From Arthrobacter citreus (GTDB lineage Bacteria; Bacillota; Bacilli; Bacillales; Bacillaceae_G), in NCBI GenBank assembly GCA_013200995.1, contig CP053688.1:4960001-5024000 (forward strand): DNA of 64,000 nt. The letters are read 5' to 3'. Position 1 is the first letter of the stretch. The number at the start of each line of letters is the position of its first letter. The translations under genes and the position numbers were made by a program. The notes below the pieces were generated by a model. That model was not told where the DNA came from. It made no database searches and worked only from the letters and a program-made list of their open reading frames with translations. Below, one piece after another: positions 16,953 to 28,380 of this stretch.

Positions 16953-18509
16953 CTATCTAGTGATTAGCTTTTTAAAGAATGGGATTCGAATGATTTCGTC
17001 TTTTTTGACAAGATTAAATAAAAATATTAATAGGATATACATTAATGTCACAATTGAGATGCTTGCCAATGTTTGTACTAATAGAGAGGATGAAAAGACT
17101 ACATATTCTTTGATGAATTTGCCGATATAAATACAGACTCCTAAAATAATTAAACAATAAAGATAGTCTTTAACGAAAATTGAAAAGTTAATTGCTTTTA
17201 AAACAGTAAAATAATGAAGAACTGTTATTGTTACAATACTAATATTCATTGCTAAGGCAACTCCATTAATACCGAACTTAGGATTTGTAGCTAGGAATAA
17301 AATACTAGCGATCTTTACGACTGAACCTACAAAGCTATTGATCATAGCTGAATTAGCAAGATTTAGAGCTTGTAATACTGCTTGCAGTGGACCTTGAAAA
17401 TAATAAAAAATAAAGCATGGTGCTAAAAGTAAGATGAAATGTGTGGCTTGGTCACTTTTATACATTAGCGTTAAAATTGGTGAAGCAAAGACATATAAAA
17501 CAACGACTGACCATCCACCGGCAATCATTGAGTAACGCAGAGCTTGCTGTAGTCTTCTTTCAACAGTTACGCGATCCTTTTTAGCCATTGCTTCACTAAT
17601 TGCAGGTACTAGTGAAGTAGATAGTGCATAAGTAATAAACGCTGGTAAAAGTAATAAAGGTAATGCGTATCCAGAGAGTAATCCATATTGTTTTGTAGCA
17701 ACTACTGCTGTTACACCAGCAATCGCTAAACTTTGTGAAACTACAATTGGTTCCAAAAACATTGATATAGAGCCGATTAGTCGACTTCCAGTTGTAGGGA
17801 GTGCAATACTTAATAAGTCACTTAGGGTTTTTCTTCCGTCTTTAATATTGTTTTTAAATCCTGTAATGAACTTTGCATTTTTTTCCTTTTTAAATACATA
17901 AAGCATATAAATTAAGGATGCCAATTCCCCTAAAACTGAAGATATGATCGCGCCACTTGCAGCAAATTCAACACCATATGGTAAAAAAGTTTTAGTACAA
18001 ACAGCAACTAGTACGATACGTACAACTTGTTCAATAACTTGAGAAAAGGAAGAAGGACGCATGTTTTGTACACCTTGAAAATAACCACGTAAAACGGAAG
18101 AAATTGCGATAATAGGTACAACTGGTGCGATGGCAATTAATGGGTACATAGTCCTTGAGTCGGTTAATAGATTTTTTGCAATAAAAGGAGCTAAGAAGAT
18201 CATAGCTGTTGTAAAAATAATACTTAATATGCCAGTGATTGTCATTGAAACAGCTAAAATCTTTTTTATCTTATCTTGTCTATTTTGGGCAACTGCTTCT
18301 GCAATTAATTTAGAGATGGCAATTGGTAATCCAAGCTGCGTAAGTGTCATAACTAAAAATAGTGTCGGGACTGCCATCATAAATAATCCTACGCCCTCTT
18401 CACCCATGATTCTTGCGACAACAATTCGATTAAAAAATCCTAATATTCTTGTGATGAGCCCTGCAATAAGTAAAAAAAACGTTCCTCTTAAAAACGTTTG
18501 CTTTGTCAT
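16953..18509 (-). CDS. spoVB: Stage V sporulation protein B (MOP-superfamily flippase)
   Basis: This is a 518-residue polytopic membrane protein of the polysaccharide/lipid exporter group with about 14 helices. It begins MTKQTFLRGTFFLLIAGLITRILGF, typical for SpoVB, and contains GLPIAISKLIAE and RGYFQGVQNMRP. In Bacillus SpoVB acts in spore cortex peptidoglycan synthesis, presumably flipping lipid-linked precursors. I start at the ATG with GAAGGTGG upstream, which gives the same length as B. subtilis SpoVB; the frame runs 24 codons further without support. It is convergent with yrbG. Confidence 0.95.
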   Translation of the reverse strand: MTKQTFLRGTFFLLIAGLITRILGFFNRIVVARIMGEEGVGLFMMAVPTLFLVMTLTQLGLPIAISKLIAEAVAQNRQDKIKKILAVSMTITGILSIIFTTAMIFLAPFIAKNLLTDSRTMYPLIAIAPVVPIIAISSVLRGYFQGVQNMRPSSFSQVIEQVVRIVLVAVCTKTFLPYGVEFAASGAIISSVLGELASLIYMLYVFKKEKNAKFITGFKNNIKDGRKTLSDLLSIALPTTGSRLIGSISMFLEPIVVSQSLAIAGVTAVVATKQYGLLSGYALPLLLLPAFITYALSTSLVPAISEAMAKKDRVTVERRLQQALRYSMIAGGWSVVVLYVFASPILTLMYKSDQATHFILLLAPCFIFYYFQGPLQAVLQALNLANSAMINSFVGSVVKIASILFLATNPKFGINGVALAMNISIVTITVLHYFTVLKAINFSIFVKDYLYCLIILGVCIYIGKFIKEYVVFSSSLLVQTLASISIVTLMYILLIFLFNLVKKDEIIRIPFFKKLITR

Positions 18510-18665
18510 TATTTTTACCACCTTCTCAAACAGCCTAGAATGATTTACAATTATATATATGCTAGAAATATAGGCAAGCATGACAAGTTAGTTCAACAAC
18601 TAGGAAATGAATATCAAGGTCTAACATCATTTTTCTAAAAATACAGAAAATTAGGGGGGAAGAGT

Positions 18666-18944
18666 ATGTCGACATTTCATCAACAAGCTGCAGAATTTAA
18701 ACCTACGCTTCAGGTAGTAATTGAAAGTAAATTGGATGAATTTAGAATGCTTGGATTTGATACTGTCAGTGAGGATGAATTATGGGAATGCCTCGAAAAA
18801 ACCTTATGGCGAAAAAAAGAGGAAGAACCAAAGCTTTTTCAACTGGTGGAAGACATACTCTCTTTAACTGTTAACGATTATATGAATTATGTTCGAATCG
18901 AAGCATTTAAATCTCCTACATGGCAGTTTGGGGAGTCAGTTTAG
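18666..18944 (+). CDS. comN: Post-transcriptional regulator ComN (YrzD-like)
   Basis: This is a 92-residue soluble protein between spoVB and secDF, the place of B. subtilis yrzD/comN. The sequence fits the family: helical, with LDEFRMLGFDTVSEDELWECLEKTLW and VNDYMNYVRIEAF. B. subtilis ComN influences the localisation and level of comE operon mRNA during competence. AGGGGGGAAG precedes the ATG. The assignment rests on context and family resemblance. Confidence 0.82.
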   Translation: MSTFHQQAAEFKPTLQVVIESKLDEFRMLGFDTVSEDELWECLEKTLWRKKEEEPKLFQLVEDILSLTVNDYMNYVRIEAFKSPTWQFGESV

Positions 18945-18951
18945 CCATTAA

Positions 18952-18981
18952 TTGACAATGAAAAAATTGCATTTGTATAAT
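18952..18981 (+). promoter_or_regulatory. Sigma-A promoter of secDF
   Basis: A perfect TTGACA (18952-18957) and a perfect TATAAT (18976-18981) are 18 nt apart. The promoter lies 66 nt before the secDF start. Confidence 0.85.
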
Positions 18982-19046
18982 AAAAGAATGAAAACATACC
19001 ATTTTCGTACTAGAACTTGAACTCGTTAGAGGAGGAAATTCACAAC

Positions 19047-21284
19047 ATGGTTAAGCGTAACAGAATTGTTGCCTTTTTCTTAATTATTGCTGTATTAGCA
19101 GCAGTAATCGGAACAACTGTGTTTGGTACTGCGAAAAATATCAAGCTTGGTCTGGATTTACAGGGCGGCTTCGAAGTACTATACAAAGTTAAGCCAATTA
19201 AAAAGGGTGACAAAATTAACAAAAATGTTTTAGTAAGTACAGCAAAAGCCCTTGAGAAGCGTGTAAACGTATTAGGGGTAAGTGAACCAAACATCCAAAT
19301 CGAAGGAAAAGATCGTATTCGTGTACAATTGGCAGGTGTCAAAAATCAAGCTAAAGCACGTGATATTCTTTCGACAGAAGCGAATTTAACAATTCGTGAC
19401 GTAAATGATAAGGTTCTTATGACTGGAGCAGATTTAAAAGAAGGCGCTTCAAAGCAAACATTTGACCAAATGGGTAAACCTAGTGTATCGATAACATTTA
19501 AAGATGCAAGTAAGGTTAAAGATGTTACAAGTAAAGTGCTAAAAATGGGTTCTCCAAATAATATGATGGTTATTTGGCTAGATTTCAATGAAGGAAAAGA
19601 CTCTTTCAAAAAGGAATCAGCAAAAGCAAAACCTAAGTTCTTATCTGCAGCAAGTGTAAATCAAGTATTTACTGATGATTCACTTTCTATTGTAGGATCA
19701 ACTTTTACAGTTGAAAGTGCAAAAGAACTTTCAGATTTATTAAATGCTGGTGCTCTTCCAGTACATCTTGAAGAAATGTATTCAACATCAATCGGTGCAA
19801 AATTTGGAACAGATGCATTGCATGAAACAATTTTTGCTGGAGTTATTGGTGTAGCAGTAATTTTCTTATTTATGCTATTCTTCTATCGCTTACCAGGCTT
19901 AATCGCAAGCATCATGTTAATGGCGTACACTTACGTAACATTACTTGTATTTGATGGCATGAATGCGGTATTAACACTGCCGGGTATTGCTGCATTAATA
20001 CTTGGTGTTGGTATTGCGGTTGACAACAACATTATTACCTTTGAGAGATTGAAAGACGAGCTTAAACTAGGGAAATCAGTTGCATCAGCATATCGAGCTG
20101 GTAACCAGCGTTCATTTGGTACTATTTTTGATGCTAACATTACAACTCTACTTGCAGCTGTTGTATTATTCATTTTTGGTACAAGCTCAGTAAAAGGGTT
20201 CGCAACAAGTTTAATTGTCAGTATTTTAGTAAGTTTCTTAACTGCAGTATTCGGAACTCGCTTATTACTTTCTTTACTAGTTCAAAGTCGTTACTTAAAT
20301 AATAAGAAAACTTGGTTTGGTATTAAACAAAGTGAAATTCTTGGTTTAAATCATAACTTGGCACATCCACCAACAAAATATGATAAAGTCGATTTTGTTA
20401 GTATCGGTCGTAAATTCGTTTATTTTTCAATTGTTACAGTAATTGTCGGCGTAATTATCCTTTCTGTATTCCGATTAAATTTAGGAATTGATTTTGCAAG
20501 TGGTACACGAGTAACATTTGAATCAAAATCAGCTGTTACAAAACAAGTTGTAAATACTGAATTATCAAAAATGAACTTAAAACCTGAAAGTATTACAGTT
20601 TCTACAAATGATGCAAAAACTGGTTCAGTTGTATTTAAAGGCGTATTAACTAAAGATCAAATTAACGATTTGAAAAAAGATTTTACGACTAAATTTGGAA
20701 TTGAACCAAACGTAAGTACAGTTGATCCAGTCGTTGGACGAGAATTAGCAGCTAATGCAATTAAAGCACTAATCATTGCTTCTGCAGGTATTATTCTTTA
20801 TGTATCATTACGTTTCCAATTCTCTTATGCAATTGCTTCAGTAATTGCCTTATTACATGATGCGTTCTTCATTGTAGTAATATTTAGCGTGTTTAGATTA
20901 GAAGTAGATATAACTTTCATCGCTGCAGTACTGACAATTGTTGGTTATTCAATAAATGACTCAATTGTTACATTTGACCGAGTTCGTGAAAATATGAAGC
21001 TTAAGAAGAAAATTCGTACTAGAGAAGAATTGAAAGATATTGTAAATGAATCAATTCGTCAAACTTTAGGCCGTTCAGTAAAAACAGTTCTTACAGTAGT
21101 ATTAGCTGTTCTTGCACTACTTTTATTCGGAAGTCATGCAATTCTTAACTTCTCAATTGCATTACTTGTAGGTTTAGTAGTAGGAACATATTCTTCAATT
21201 TTTATCGCATCACAAATTTGGCTAGGTATTAAAGGTCGTCAACTTGATAAAAATCAAGTTATTGATGTTGAAGAAGCTAAATAA
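19047..21284 (+). CDS. secDF: Protein translocase subunit SecDF (fused)
   Basis: This is a 745-residue fusion of SecD and SecF, an RND-type proton-driven factor that helps secreted proteins leave the Sec channel. The SecD half starts with one helix, then LGLDLQGGFEVLY (D1 motif), a periplasmic-type P1 domain, and a five-helix bundle with GIAALILGVGIAVDNNIITFERLKDEL. The SecF half repeats this: NLGIDFASGTRVTF and FIAAVLTIVGYSINDSIVTFDR. I chose ATG 19047, which has GAGGAGG upstream; the in-frame TTG at 19017 does not. Fusion of both parts is usual for Bacillus. Confidence 0.97.
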   Translation: MVKRNRIVAFFLIIAVLAAVIGTTVFGTAKNIKLGLDLQGGFEVLYKVKPIKKGDKINKNVLVSTAKALEKRVNVLGVSEPNIQIEGKDRIRVQLAGVKNQAKARDILSTEANLTIRDVNDKVLMTGADLKEGASKQTFDQMGKPSVSITFKDASKVKDVTSKVLKMGSPNNMMVIWLDFNEGKDSFKKESAKAKPKFLSAASVNQVFTDDSLSIVGSTFTVESAKELSDLLNAGALPVHLEEMYSTSIGAKFGTDALHETIFAGVIGVAVIFLFMLFFYRLPGLIASIMLMAYTYVTLLVFDGMNAVLTLPGIAALILGVGIAVDNNIITFERLKDELKLGKSVASAYRAGNQRSFGTIFDANITTLLAAVVLFIFGTSSVKGFATSLIVSILVSFLTAVFGTRLLLSLLVQSRYLNNKKTWFGIKQSEILGLNHNLAHPPTKYDKVDFVSIGRKFVYFSIVTVIVGVIILSVFRLNLGIDFASGTRVTFESKSAVTKQVVNTELSKMNLKPESITVSTNDAKTGSVVFKGVLTKDQINDLKKDFTTKFGIEPNVSTVDPVVGRELAANAIKALIIASAGIILYVSLRFQFSYAIASVIALLHDAFFIVVIFSVFRLEVDITFIAAVLTIVGYSINDSIVTFDRVRENMKLKKKIRTREELKDIVNESIRQTLGRSVKTVLTVVLAVLALLLFGSHAILNFSIALLVGLVVGTYSSIFIASQIWLGIKGRQLDKNQVIDVEEAK

Positions 21285-21295
21285 TTTCTAACTAG

Positions 21296-21335
21296 AGGGT
21301 GTCCCAAAAGTAAAATTTGGGACATCCCTTTTTAT
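21296..21335 (+). terminator. Terminator of secDF
   Basis: AGGGTGTCCCAAA and TTTGGGACATCCCT pair almost perfectly and are followed by TTTTTATTT. Confidence 0.9.
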
Positions 21336-21745
21336 TTGTGTTAGAAAGAGGAGGAAGTTATAAGGTGAAGTTCAAATAATGCTTTGGCATATGAAATAAG
21401 CGAGTGGAATGTGTGAATTAGAAATCAACGAATGAAGTAGATTTTTACTATGATAATAAAACAACAATAAAATCCCCCGAATAATAGCTTCTAGACTGAA
21501 GCATAAATTGATTACATAATGCCTTCGCATATTCACAATAAAATCAACCATTTTTCAATTTGAACTTCTTAATTAGCGATAGCTCTTTTTTTCATCCTAA
21601 CAAAATAAAATGAAGTAAATATTGAAGTTATTTTTGTATTAGTTTCATTCCGAATTGAAGATACTAATAGAATGTGTGTAATAAAAAATTAATTTGTTTT
21701 GCGAGTAATCGACTAGATCTAGAACAAAGGAAGTAGGTAAAGTAT
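21336..21745. other. Intergenic region with degraded repeat structure
   Basis: No gene is visible in these 410 nt. GAAGTTCAAAT (21367-21377) and ATTTGAACTTC (21558-21568) are perfect inverted 11-mers 180 nt apart. TAATGCTTTGGCATAT (21377-21392) and TAATGCCTTCGCATAT (about 21518-21533) are near-identical direct copies, each almost palindromic. This could be a decayed miniature element; a remnant promoter for the downstream CDF gene is the other option. Confidence 0.35.
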
Positions 21746-22657
21746 ATGGAACAAGATGAGCGTTATAAGGAAGCCAAGAAAGGAGCTTATATTGGAATAT
21801 ATGGAAATTTACTTCTGGCAATTGTTAAACTGATCATTGGGTATATCGGAAATAGTAAAGCATTATTGGCTGATGCAGTTCACTCTGCATCCGATGTAGC
21901 AGGTTCAATAGCGGTTTTATTTGGATTAAGAGCAGCTAAGATGCCACCAGATGAGGACCATCCCTATGGACATGGAAAAGCTGAATCAATCGCTGCAATT
22001 ATTGTAGCTGTTCTTTTATTTATCGTTGGAATCGAAATAACGAAATCCTCAATTACAGCTTTTTTTAAACCTGTCCATTCTCCTGAACTAATCGCTTTAG
22101 TAGCTGCATTTATCTCGATATTCTTAAAAGAATGGATGTTTCGCTATAAATATGCTTTAGGAAAAAGATTGAATAGTGCTGCGATTATTGCGAATGCTTA
22201 TGAACATCGATCAGACGTATATTCATCCGCTGCTGCTATGGTTGGAATCGGAATTGCAATTCTTGGCACTAAAATTAATATGCCAATCCTTTTGTATGCA
22301 GATCCAGCGGCCGGGCTTGTTGTGGCAATAATGATCCTGAAAATGGCATGGGATATTGGGGCAGAGTCAATACATACTACGATGGATCATGTACTTCATG
22401 AGGAAGACATAGAACCATATAAAGAAATTGTGAGAAAAGTAGAAGGGGTTAGAGAAATAAATACTCTTTATGCAAGAGAGCACGGCTATTATGTCATTAT
22501 CGATATAAAAGTATCTGTAGATCCATATATAACCGTTGAGGAAGGGCATAGAATCGGCAAAAATGTTAAAGAAAAACTAATGGAAGACAAAGATGTTGAA
22601 AACGTATTTGTCCATATTAATCCATATAATGATAAAAATAACTCTTTCATCCAATAA
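21746..22657 (+). CDS. Cation diffusion facilitator family transporter
   Basis: This is a 303-residue inner membrane metal/proton antiporter. It has about six helices, with the metal site in ALLADAVHSASDVAGS (helix 2) and YEHRSDVYSSAAA (helix 5), and DEDHPYGHGKAESIA between helices 2 and 3, all CDF signatures. The C-terminal cytosolic dimerisation domain starts near HTTMDHVLHEE. Substrates in this family are Zn, Fe, Mn or Co; the one here is not determined. AAAGGAAG precedes the ATG. It is an insertion relative to the B. subtilis secDF-recJ arrangement. Confidence 0.93.
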   Translation: MEQDERYKEAKKGAYIGIYGNLLLAIVKLIIGYIGNSKALLADAVHSASDVAGSIAVLFGLRAAKMPPDEDHPYGHGKAESIAAIIVAVLLFIVGIEITKSSITAFFKPVHSPELIALVAAFISIFLKEWMFRYKYALGKRLNSAAIIANAYEHRSDVYSSAAAMVGIGIAILGTKINMPILLYADPAAGLVVAIMILKMAWDIGAESIHTTMDHVLHEEDIEPYKEIVRKVEGVREINTLYAREHGYYVIIDIKVSVDPYITVEEGHRIGKNVKEKLMEDKDVENVFVHINPYNDKNNSFIQ

Positions 22658-22696
22658 GTTTACTTTAGTATAATAGTACAGTTAGGGGTGAGAGTA

Positions 22697-25048
22697 TTGT
22701 TAAAGTCAAAAGCACGTTGGAAACCGAAATTATCGAATCAACAAGAAGAGCAAATTTTAAGTAAAGAATTACAGATTTCCCCTCTATTAACTAAACTACT
22801 TGTTACTCGCGGGTTTAATACAGTTGAAACAGCAAGTAAGTTTTTATATGAAGATCAAATGAGCTTTCATGACCCGTTTTTATTAGAGGGTATGGATATT
22901 GCAATAGACAGAGTATTTCAAGCAATTGAAGAAAATGAAAAAATATTAATTTTTGGTGATTATGACGCAGATGGTGTTAGTAGTACATCAGTATTGTATT
23001 TAACATTAATTGAACTAGAAGCAAAAGTAGATTTCTATATACCAAATCGTTTTACTGAAGGGTATGGCCCTAATAAGAATGCATTTAAATGGGCGAAAGA
23101 ACAAGGCTACTCATTAATTATTACCGTAGATACAGGTATATCTGCAGCTGAGGAAGTTAGTTTTGCAAATGAACTTGGAATAGATGTCATTATCACTGAC
23201 CACCATGAACCACCAGAGGACCTTCCAAAGGCTATCGCGATCATTCATCCAAAACTTAGTCCAAGCTATCCTTTTAAAGAATTAGCTGGTGTAGGAGTTG
23301 TATTTAAATTCGCTTCTGCATTATTAGGAAGAGAACCGGAAGAGTATTTAGAACTTGTTTCAATCGGTACAGTAGCCGATTTAGTGCCATTAGTTGATGA
23401 AAATCGACTAATTGTAAAAAAAGGTGTAAGACAATTAAAGCAAACTAGACGTGAAGGCTTAAGAGCACTTTTAGAAATTAGTGGTACTTCTAATGACTCA
23501 ATTAATGAAGAAACAATTGGTTTCGCAATTGGACCAAGAATTAATGCAGTTGGCCGACTTGGTGATGCTAAGCCTGCAGTAGATCTAGTTCTAGAAACAA
23601 ATAGAGAACTAGCTAAAACTAGAGCTGAACAAATTGAAGTTTTAAATAAAGAACGGCAAGAGTTAGTTTCAAGAATGACTGAAGAGGCGATTAAACAAGT
23701 AAATGGGCTTGATTCCTCATGTTCAAATAAAGTGATTATTGTAGCAAAAGAAGGCTGGAATGCAGGTGTAGTTGGAATTGTTGCTTCAAAATTAGTAGAT
23801 CGTTTTTACAAGCCTGTAATTGTTCTAAGCATAGATCGTGAAAAAGGAATTGCCAAAGGTTCAGCAAGAAGTATTGAAGGTTTTTCTCTCTTTGAAAATT
23901 TATCAAAGTGTAAAGATATTTTACCTCATTTTGGAGGTCATACTCTTGCTGCTGGGATGACACTAGCGATTGAGGATGTTGAACAATTAAGACATCGTTT
24001 AAATGAATTTGCTGACCAAACTATGACGGATGAAGATTTTATTCCATTAAAAGAAGTTGATTTAATCTGCCAAGCTAGCGAAGTTTCAATCTCATTTATT
24101 AATGAATTAAATATGTTAGCGCCTTTTGGTATGCATAATCCAAAACCTGTTTTAGAAATAAGCGAAGTAGATGCTTTAAATATTAAACAAATCGGTAATG
24201 AAGGTGCACATCTTAAATTTCAATTAAAAGATGACGTAACGTCCCTCGACGCTGTAGGGTTTGGATTTGGACATGTTGCAAATGAAATTGCTACTGGATC
24301 AAAAGTGTCTTGCTTAGGAATGGCTTCTATTAATGAATGGAATGGCAAACGTAAGCCACAACTAATGATTCAGGATATTAAAGTAAATCATTGGCAGTTA
24401 TTTGACTTAAGAGGTCAAGAGCCACATCGATTAACTCTACCTTCAAACGAAGAAAAATTAATATTTTTACATCAAGCATCAAGTGATTATGAAAACTTAA
24501 AGACGAAATATCCTGTTTCGACGTTTATTTCTTATGAAGATGTACTAAACTTAAATACTAATATACAAAATAATTATATTATCTTACTTGATTTGCCTAG
24601 TTCTGAAAATCATTTAAAAGAGGTTTTTCAAAATGGTTTGTCGGAGCGCATCTACTTAGTATTTAATCAAGAAGAACTACATTTCTTCTCTCCAATTCCT
24701 AGTAGAGAAAGCTTTAAAAAATTCTATTCAATCTTAGCAAACACCAATCCATTTGACATGAACATGTATGAAGTGGCATTATGTCGTAAGATGGGATGGA
24801 AAAAAGAACAAGTCGATTTTATGACAAAGGTGTTTTTTGATTTAGAATTTGTTACAATAGAGGATGGAAAAATTCGTTTGTTGCCACAAACTGAGAAGAA
24901 AGATCTATCTTTATCGAATACGTACGCAAAAAAATTAGTTAGTATTGAACTAGAACGTTTATTTCTGTACTCAAAATGTGATGAATTAACTACATTTTTT
25001 CAAAATATGAAAAGTCATTTTTCCGAAAATGGGGAGGCACTTATTTAA
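22697..25048 (+). CDS. recJ: Single-stranded-DNA-specific exonuclease RecJ
   Basis: This is a 783-residue DHH-superfamily 5'-3' exonuclease acting in recombination and mismatch repair. Motifs: [11 protein letters not shown] (motif I), [17 protein letters not shown] (the DHH motif) and the DHHA1 part with [16 protein letters not shown] and [10 protein letters not shown]. An OB-like domain and a Bacillus-type C-terminal domain complete it. I start at TTG 22697, giving [19 protein letters not shown] lies 5 nt upstream, while the GTG at 22688 is inside that site. Its stop overlaps the start of apt by one base. Confidence 0.95.
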   Translation: MLKSKARWKPKLSNQQEEQILSKELQISPLLTKLLVTRGFNTVETASKFLYEDQMSFHDPFLLEGMDIAIDRVFQAIEENEKILIFGDYDADGVSSTSVLYLTLIELEAKVDFYIPNRFTEGYGPNKNAFKWAKEQGYSLIITVDTGISAAEEVSFANELGIDVIITDHHEPPEDLPKAIAIIHPKLSPSYPFKELAGVGVVFKFASALLGREPEEYLELVSIGTVADLVPLVDENRLIVKKGVRQLKQTRREGLRALLEISGTSNDSINEETIGFAIGPRINAVGRLGDAKPAVDLVLETNRELAKTRAEQIEVLNKERQELVSRMTEEAIKQVNGLDSSCSNKVIIVAKEGWNAGVVGIVASKLVDRFYKPVIVLSIDREKGIAKGSARSIEGFSLFENLSKCKDILPHFGGHTLAAGMTLAIEDVEQLRHRLNEFADQTMTDEDFIPLKEVDLICQASEVSISFINELNMLAPFGMHNPKPVLEISEVDALNIKQIGNEGAHLKFQLKDDVTSLDAVGFGFGHVANEIATGSKVSCLGMASINEWNGKRKPQLMIQDIKVNHWQLFDLRGQEPHRLTLPSNEEKLIFLHQASSDYENLKTKYPVSTFISYEDVLNLNTNIQNNYIILLDLPSSENHLKEVFQNGLSERIYLVFNQEELHFFSPIPSRESFKKFYSILANTNPFDMNMYEVALCRKMGWKKEQVDFMTKVFFDLEFVTIEDGKIRLLPQTEKKDLSLSNTYAKKLVSIELERLFLYSKCDELTTFFQNMKSHFSENGEALI

Positions 25049-25560
25049 TGAATTTAAAAGATTATATTACGATTGTACCGGACTGGCCAAAAGAAGGCGT
25101 TCAGTTTAAAGATATTTCATCATTAATGAATGATGGTAAAGCTTATAAAGAAGCAACTGATCAAATCGTAGCTTATGCGAAAGAAAAAGACGTAGATTTA
25201 GTAGTTGGACCAGAAGCTCGTGGATTTATTGTTGGTTGTCCAATTTCTTACGCTTTAGAAATCGGTTTTGCTCCTGTACGTAAACCAGGTAAATTACCTC
25301 GTGAAGTAATTAGCTATAACTACGATTTAGAATATGGTACAAACACGTTAACAATGCACAAAGATGCGATTAAACCAGGTCAACGTATACTAATCACTGA
25401 TGACTTATTAGCTACTGGTGGTACGATTGAAGCGACAATTAATCTAGTTGAAGAACTAGGTGGAATTGTTGTTGGTATTGCTTTCTTAATTGAGCTTTCT
25501 TACTTAGAAGGTCGTAAAAAATTAGATGGTTATGATATATTTACACTAATGACTTATTAA
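25048..25560 (+). CDS. apt: Adenine phosphoribosyltransferase
   Basis: This is a 170-residue cytosolic purine salvage enzyme converting adenine and PRPP to AMP. The PRPP loop is [16 protein letters not shown] (about residues 112-127). [31 protein letters not shown] is the typical substrate region. It begins at the last base of the recJ stop (TAATG), with GGGGAGG upstream, so recJ and apt are co-translated. The linkage recJ-apt-relA is conserved in Bacillus. Confidence 0.97.
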   Translation: MNLKDYITIVPDWPKEGVQFKDISSLMNDGKAYKEATDQIVAYAKEKDVDLVVGPEARGFIVGCPISYALEIGFAPVRKPGKLPREVISYNYDLEYGTNTLTMHKDAIKPGQRILITDDLLATGGTIEATINLVEELGGIVVGIAFLIELSYLEGRKKLDGYDIFTLMTY

Positions 25561-25588
25561 TTTTTAACATATTATAATGTTAACCTAT

Positions 25589-25620
25589 AGGGTACTCTGA
25601 ATCATCAGAGTGCTCTTTTT
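25589..25620 (+). terminator. Terminator after apt
   Basis: A stem GGTACTCTGA / TCAGAGTGCTC with an ATCA loop and one or two non-Watson-Crick pairs is followed by TTTTT. Confidence 0.75.
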
Positions 25621-25664
25621 CTATAACGAATCTGCAAAAAAAAATGAAATTTGACGACTCCTGC

Positions 25665-25693
25665 TTTACAAAAAACGAAATTTTCATGATAAT
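25665..25693 (+). promoter_or_regulatory. Sigma-A promoter of relA
   Basis: TTTACA (25665-25670) and GATAAT (25688-25693) are separated by 17 nt, 28 nt before the relA start codon. Confidence 0.6.
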
Positions 25694-25721
25694 AAAAGAA
25701 ATAATGATTTAAGGTGATTAA

Positions 25722-27917
25722 ATGGCTACTGAGCAAGTTTTGACAGCAGAACAGGTTTTAGAGCAAGCGACCCATTATTTAAAAGAAGATGATGTGGCGT
25801 TTATTAAACGTGCTTATGAATATGCTCGTGACGCACATAGTGAGCAATTTCGTAAGTCTGGAGAACCCTATATCATCCACCCGGTTCAAGTAGCAGGTAT
25901 CCTCGTTGGCTTGGAGATGGATGCTACAACCATTAGTGCTGGGTTTCTGCATGATGTAGTAGAGGATACTGAAGTATCCAAAGAAGACTTAGAGAACCAA
26001 TTCGGCAAAGAAGTTTCTATGCTTGTAGATGGTGTTACAAAATTAGGTAAAATTAAGTTTAAATCGAAGGAAGAACAGCAAGCTGAAAACCATCGTAAAA
26101 TGTTTGTAGCGATGGCACAGGACTTGAGAGTAATATTAATCAAATTAGCCGATCGCCTTCATAATATGAGAACGTTAAAGCATTTACCTCAAGAAAAACG
26201 CATGCGAATTGCAAATGAAACTTTAGAAATATTTGCACCTTTAGCACATCGATTAGGGATTAGTAAAGTAAAATGGGAGCTTGAAGATACAGCCCTACGC
26301 TACTTAAACCCACAACAATACTATCGAATTGTTAACTTGATGAAGCGCAAAAGAGCAGAGCGTGAGCAATATTTAGAAGAGGTTATTAACGAAATCTCAA
26401 CACAACTTGAAGATGTCGAAATTAAAACAGACATTTCTGGACGTCCAAAGCATATATATAGCATTTATCATAAAATGGCTAAGCAAAATAAACAATTTAA
26501 CGAGATCTATGACTTATTAGCTGTACGTGTAATCGTTAATAGTATTAAAGATTGTTACGCTGTTTTAGGCGTTATTCATACATGTTGGAAACCAATGCCA
26601 GGTCGTTTTAAAGATTATATTGCAATGCCTAAAGCAAACTTATATCAATCGCTTCATACGACTGTTATTGGGCCAAAAGGTGAACCACTAGAAGTTCAAA
26701 TTCGAACAACAGAAATGCACCAGATTGCTGAATACGGGGTTGCAGCCCACTGGGCATACAAAGATGATAACGCAAATTTTCCAACACAAAAAACATTAGA
26801 AAATAAATTAAGTTGGTTCCGTGAAATTATCGAATGGCAAGATAATTCTACAAATGCGGAAGAATTCATGGAATCAGTTAAAATGGATTTATTCTCAGAT
26901 ATGGTTTTCGTATTTACGCCAAAAGGTGATGTTTATGAATTACCACTTGGATCTGTACCAATCGATTTTGCTTACCGAATTCACTCCGAAATCGGAAATA
27001 AAACAATTGGTTCAAAAGTAAATGGTAAAATGGTACCACTTGATTATAAGCTTAAAACAGGTGATATCGTTGAAATCATGACATCAAAACATTCATATGG
27101 GCCAAGCCAAGACTGGTTGAAGGTCGCTCAGTCTTCACACGCAAAAAATAAAATACGCCAATATTTTAAAAAGCAAAGAAGAGAAGAGAATGTTGAAAAA
27201 GGCAAAGAACTAGTTGAAAAAGAAATTAAAGCGTTAGAATGTGATTTAAAAGAAGTTTTAACGTCAGAAAATTTAAAACGTGTAGCTGAGAAATTCAACT
27301 TCTCAAATGCAGAAGATATGTATGCGGCAGTTGGATATAATGGAATTACTGCAACGCAGATTGCTCACCGTTTAACAGATAAATTCCGTAAGCGAACTGA
27401 AGTAGAATTGGAAGACCGTCTAAAAGAACTTTCTTCGGATCTTAAAAAAGCTCCTTCACGTCGTAAAGACGCTGGTATTTCTGTAAAAGGTGTAGACAAT
27501 CTATTAATTCGTCTATCTAAATGCTGTAATCCAGTACCTGGAGATGATATTGTTGGTTATATCACAAAAGGTAGAGGGATTTCAGTTCACAGAAGTGACT
27601 GTGTAAATATGTTAAACGACAGCGAAGAAGATCGTTTTATTGAAGTAGACTGGGAAGAAAGTCCAACATTTGAACGTGATTATAATGTCGATATAGAAAT
27701 ATTCGGTTATGATCGTCGCGGACTATTAAATGAGGTTCTTTCTGTTGTCAACGAAACAAAAACGAATATCTCTTCAGTTACAGGAAAGAATGATCGAAAT
27801 AAAATGGCAACCATTACAATGAGTCTGTCCATTCGAAATATAAACCACCTTCAAAAAGTAGTGGATAAGGTTAAACAAATTCCAGACATATACTCTGTGA
27901 GACGAATTTTCCACTAA
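25722..27917 (+). CDS. relA: Bifunctional (p)ppGpp synthetase/hydrolase Rel
   Basis: This is a 731-residue stringent response enzyme. Domains in order: an HD hydrolase ([16 protein letters not shown] through FLHDVVEDT, about residues 50-90), a synthetase ([19 protein letters not shown], near residue 300), TGS ([26 protein letters not shown], about 393-450), a zinc-finger-like segment with [13 protein letters not shown] and a C-terminal ACT domain. Both active sites look intact, as expected for the single long Rel of Firmicutes. AAGGTGAT precedes the ATG. dtd follows after 13 nt in the same operon. Confidence 0.97.
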   Translation: MATEQVLTAEQVLEQATHYLKEDDVAFIKRAYEYARDAHSEQFRKSGEPYIIHPVQVAGILVGLEMDATTISAGFLHDVVEDTEVSKEDLENQFGKEVSMLVDGVTKLGKIKFKSKEEQQAENHRKMFVAMAQDLRVILIKLADRLHNMRTLKHLPQEKRMRIANETLEIFAPLAHRLGISKVKWELEDTALRYLNPQQYYRIVNLMKRKRAEREQYLEEVINEISTQLEDVEIKTDISGRPKHIYSIYHKMAKQNKQFNEIYDLLAVRVIVNSIKDCYAVLGVIHTCWKPMPGRFKDYIAMPKANLYQSLHTTVIGPKGEPLEVQIRTTEMHQIAEYGVAAHWAYKDDNANFPTQKTLENKLSWFREIIEWQDNSTNAEEFMESVKMDLFSDMVFVFTPKGDVYELPLGSVPIDFAYRIHSEIGNKTIGSKVNGKMVPLDYKLKTGDIVEIMTSKHSYGPSQDWLKVAQSSHAKNKIRQYFKKQRREENVEKGKELVEKEIKALECDLKEVLTSENLKRVAEKFNFSNAEDMYAAVGYNGITATQIAHRLTDKFRKRTEVELEDRLKELSSDLKKAPSRRKDAGISVKGVDNLLIRLSKCCNPVPGDDIVGYITKGRGISVHRSDCVNMLNDSEEDRFIEVDWEESPTFERDYNVDIEIFGYDRRGLLNEVLSVVNETKTNISSVTGKNDRNKMATITMSLSIRNINHLQKVVDKVKQIPDIYSVRRIFH

Positions 27918-27930
27918 TAGGAGGTGCCTC

Positions 27931-28371
27931 TTGAAAGTATTATTACAACGTACAAAAGAAGCAAAAGTAGTAGTTGATGGACGTGTGGTCGGGGAAATAC
28001 CTAAAGGATTATTATTGCTTGTTGGTATTACACATGAAGACACAGTTGAAGACGTTAAATATTGTGCTGACAAAGCAGTTAACCTGAGAATCTTTGAAGA
28101 TGAACTTGGAAAAATGAATTTATCATTAAAAGATGTTGGAGGCCAGATCCTATCAGTTTCTCAATTCACGTTATATGGTGATACGAGAAAAGGAAGACGT
28201 CCAAGCTTCACGGATGCAGCTAAGCCAGAAATTGCAAACGAACTATACGAATTTTTTAATTCATATTTACGCGAGCAAGGATACGAAGTACAGACTGGTA
28301 TTTTTGGTGCAGATATGGACGTAACATTTACAAACTGGGGACCAATTACAATAATGATTGAAAGTAAATAA
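27931..28371 (+). CDS. dtd: D-aminoacyl-tRNA deacylase
   Basis: This is a 146-residue dimeric enzyme that removes D-amino acids (and glycine from tRNA-Ala) mischarged on tRNA. The catalytic Thr region is [20 protein letters not shown] (about residues 76-95) and the cross-subunit Gly-cisPro motif is TNWGPITI at the end. The start is TTG, 5 nt after AGGAGGTGCC. It is co-transcribed with relA, as in B. subtilis. Confidence 0.96.
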   Translation: MKVLLQRTKEAKVVVDGRVVGEIPKGLLLLVGITHEDTVEDVKYCADKAVNLRIFEDELGKMNLSLKDVGGQILSVSQFTLYGDTRKGRRPSFTDAAKPEIANELYEFFNSYLREQGYEVQTGIFGADMDVTFTNWGPITIMIESK

Positions 28372-28380
28372 AATTTATTA

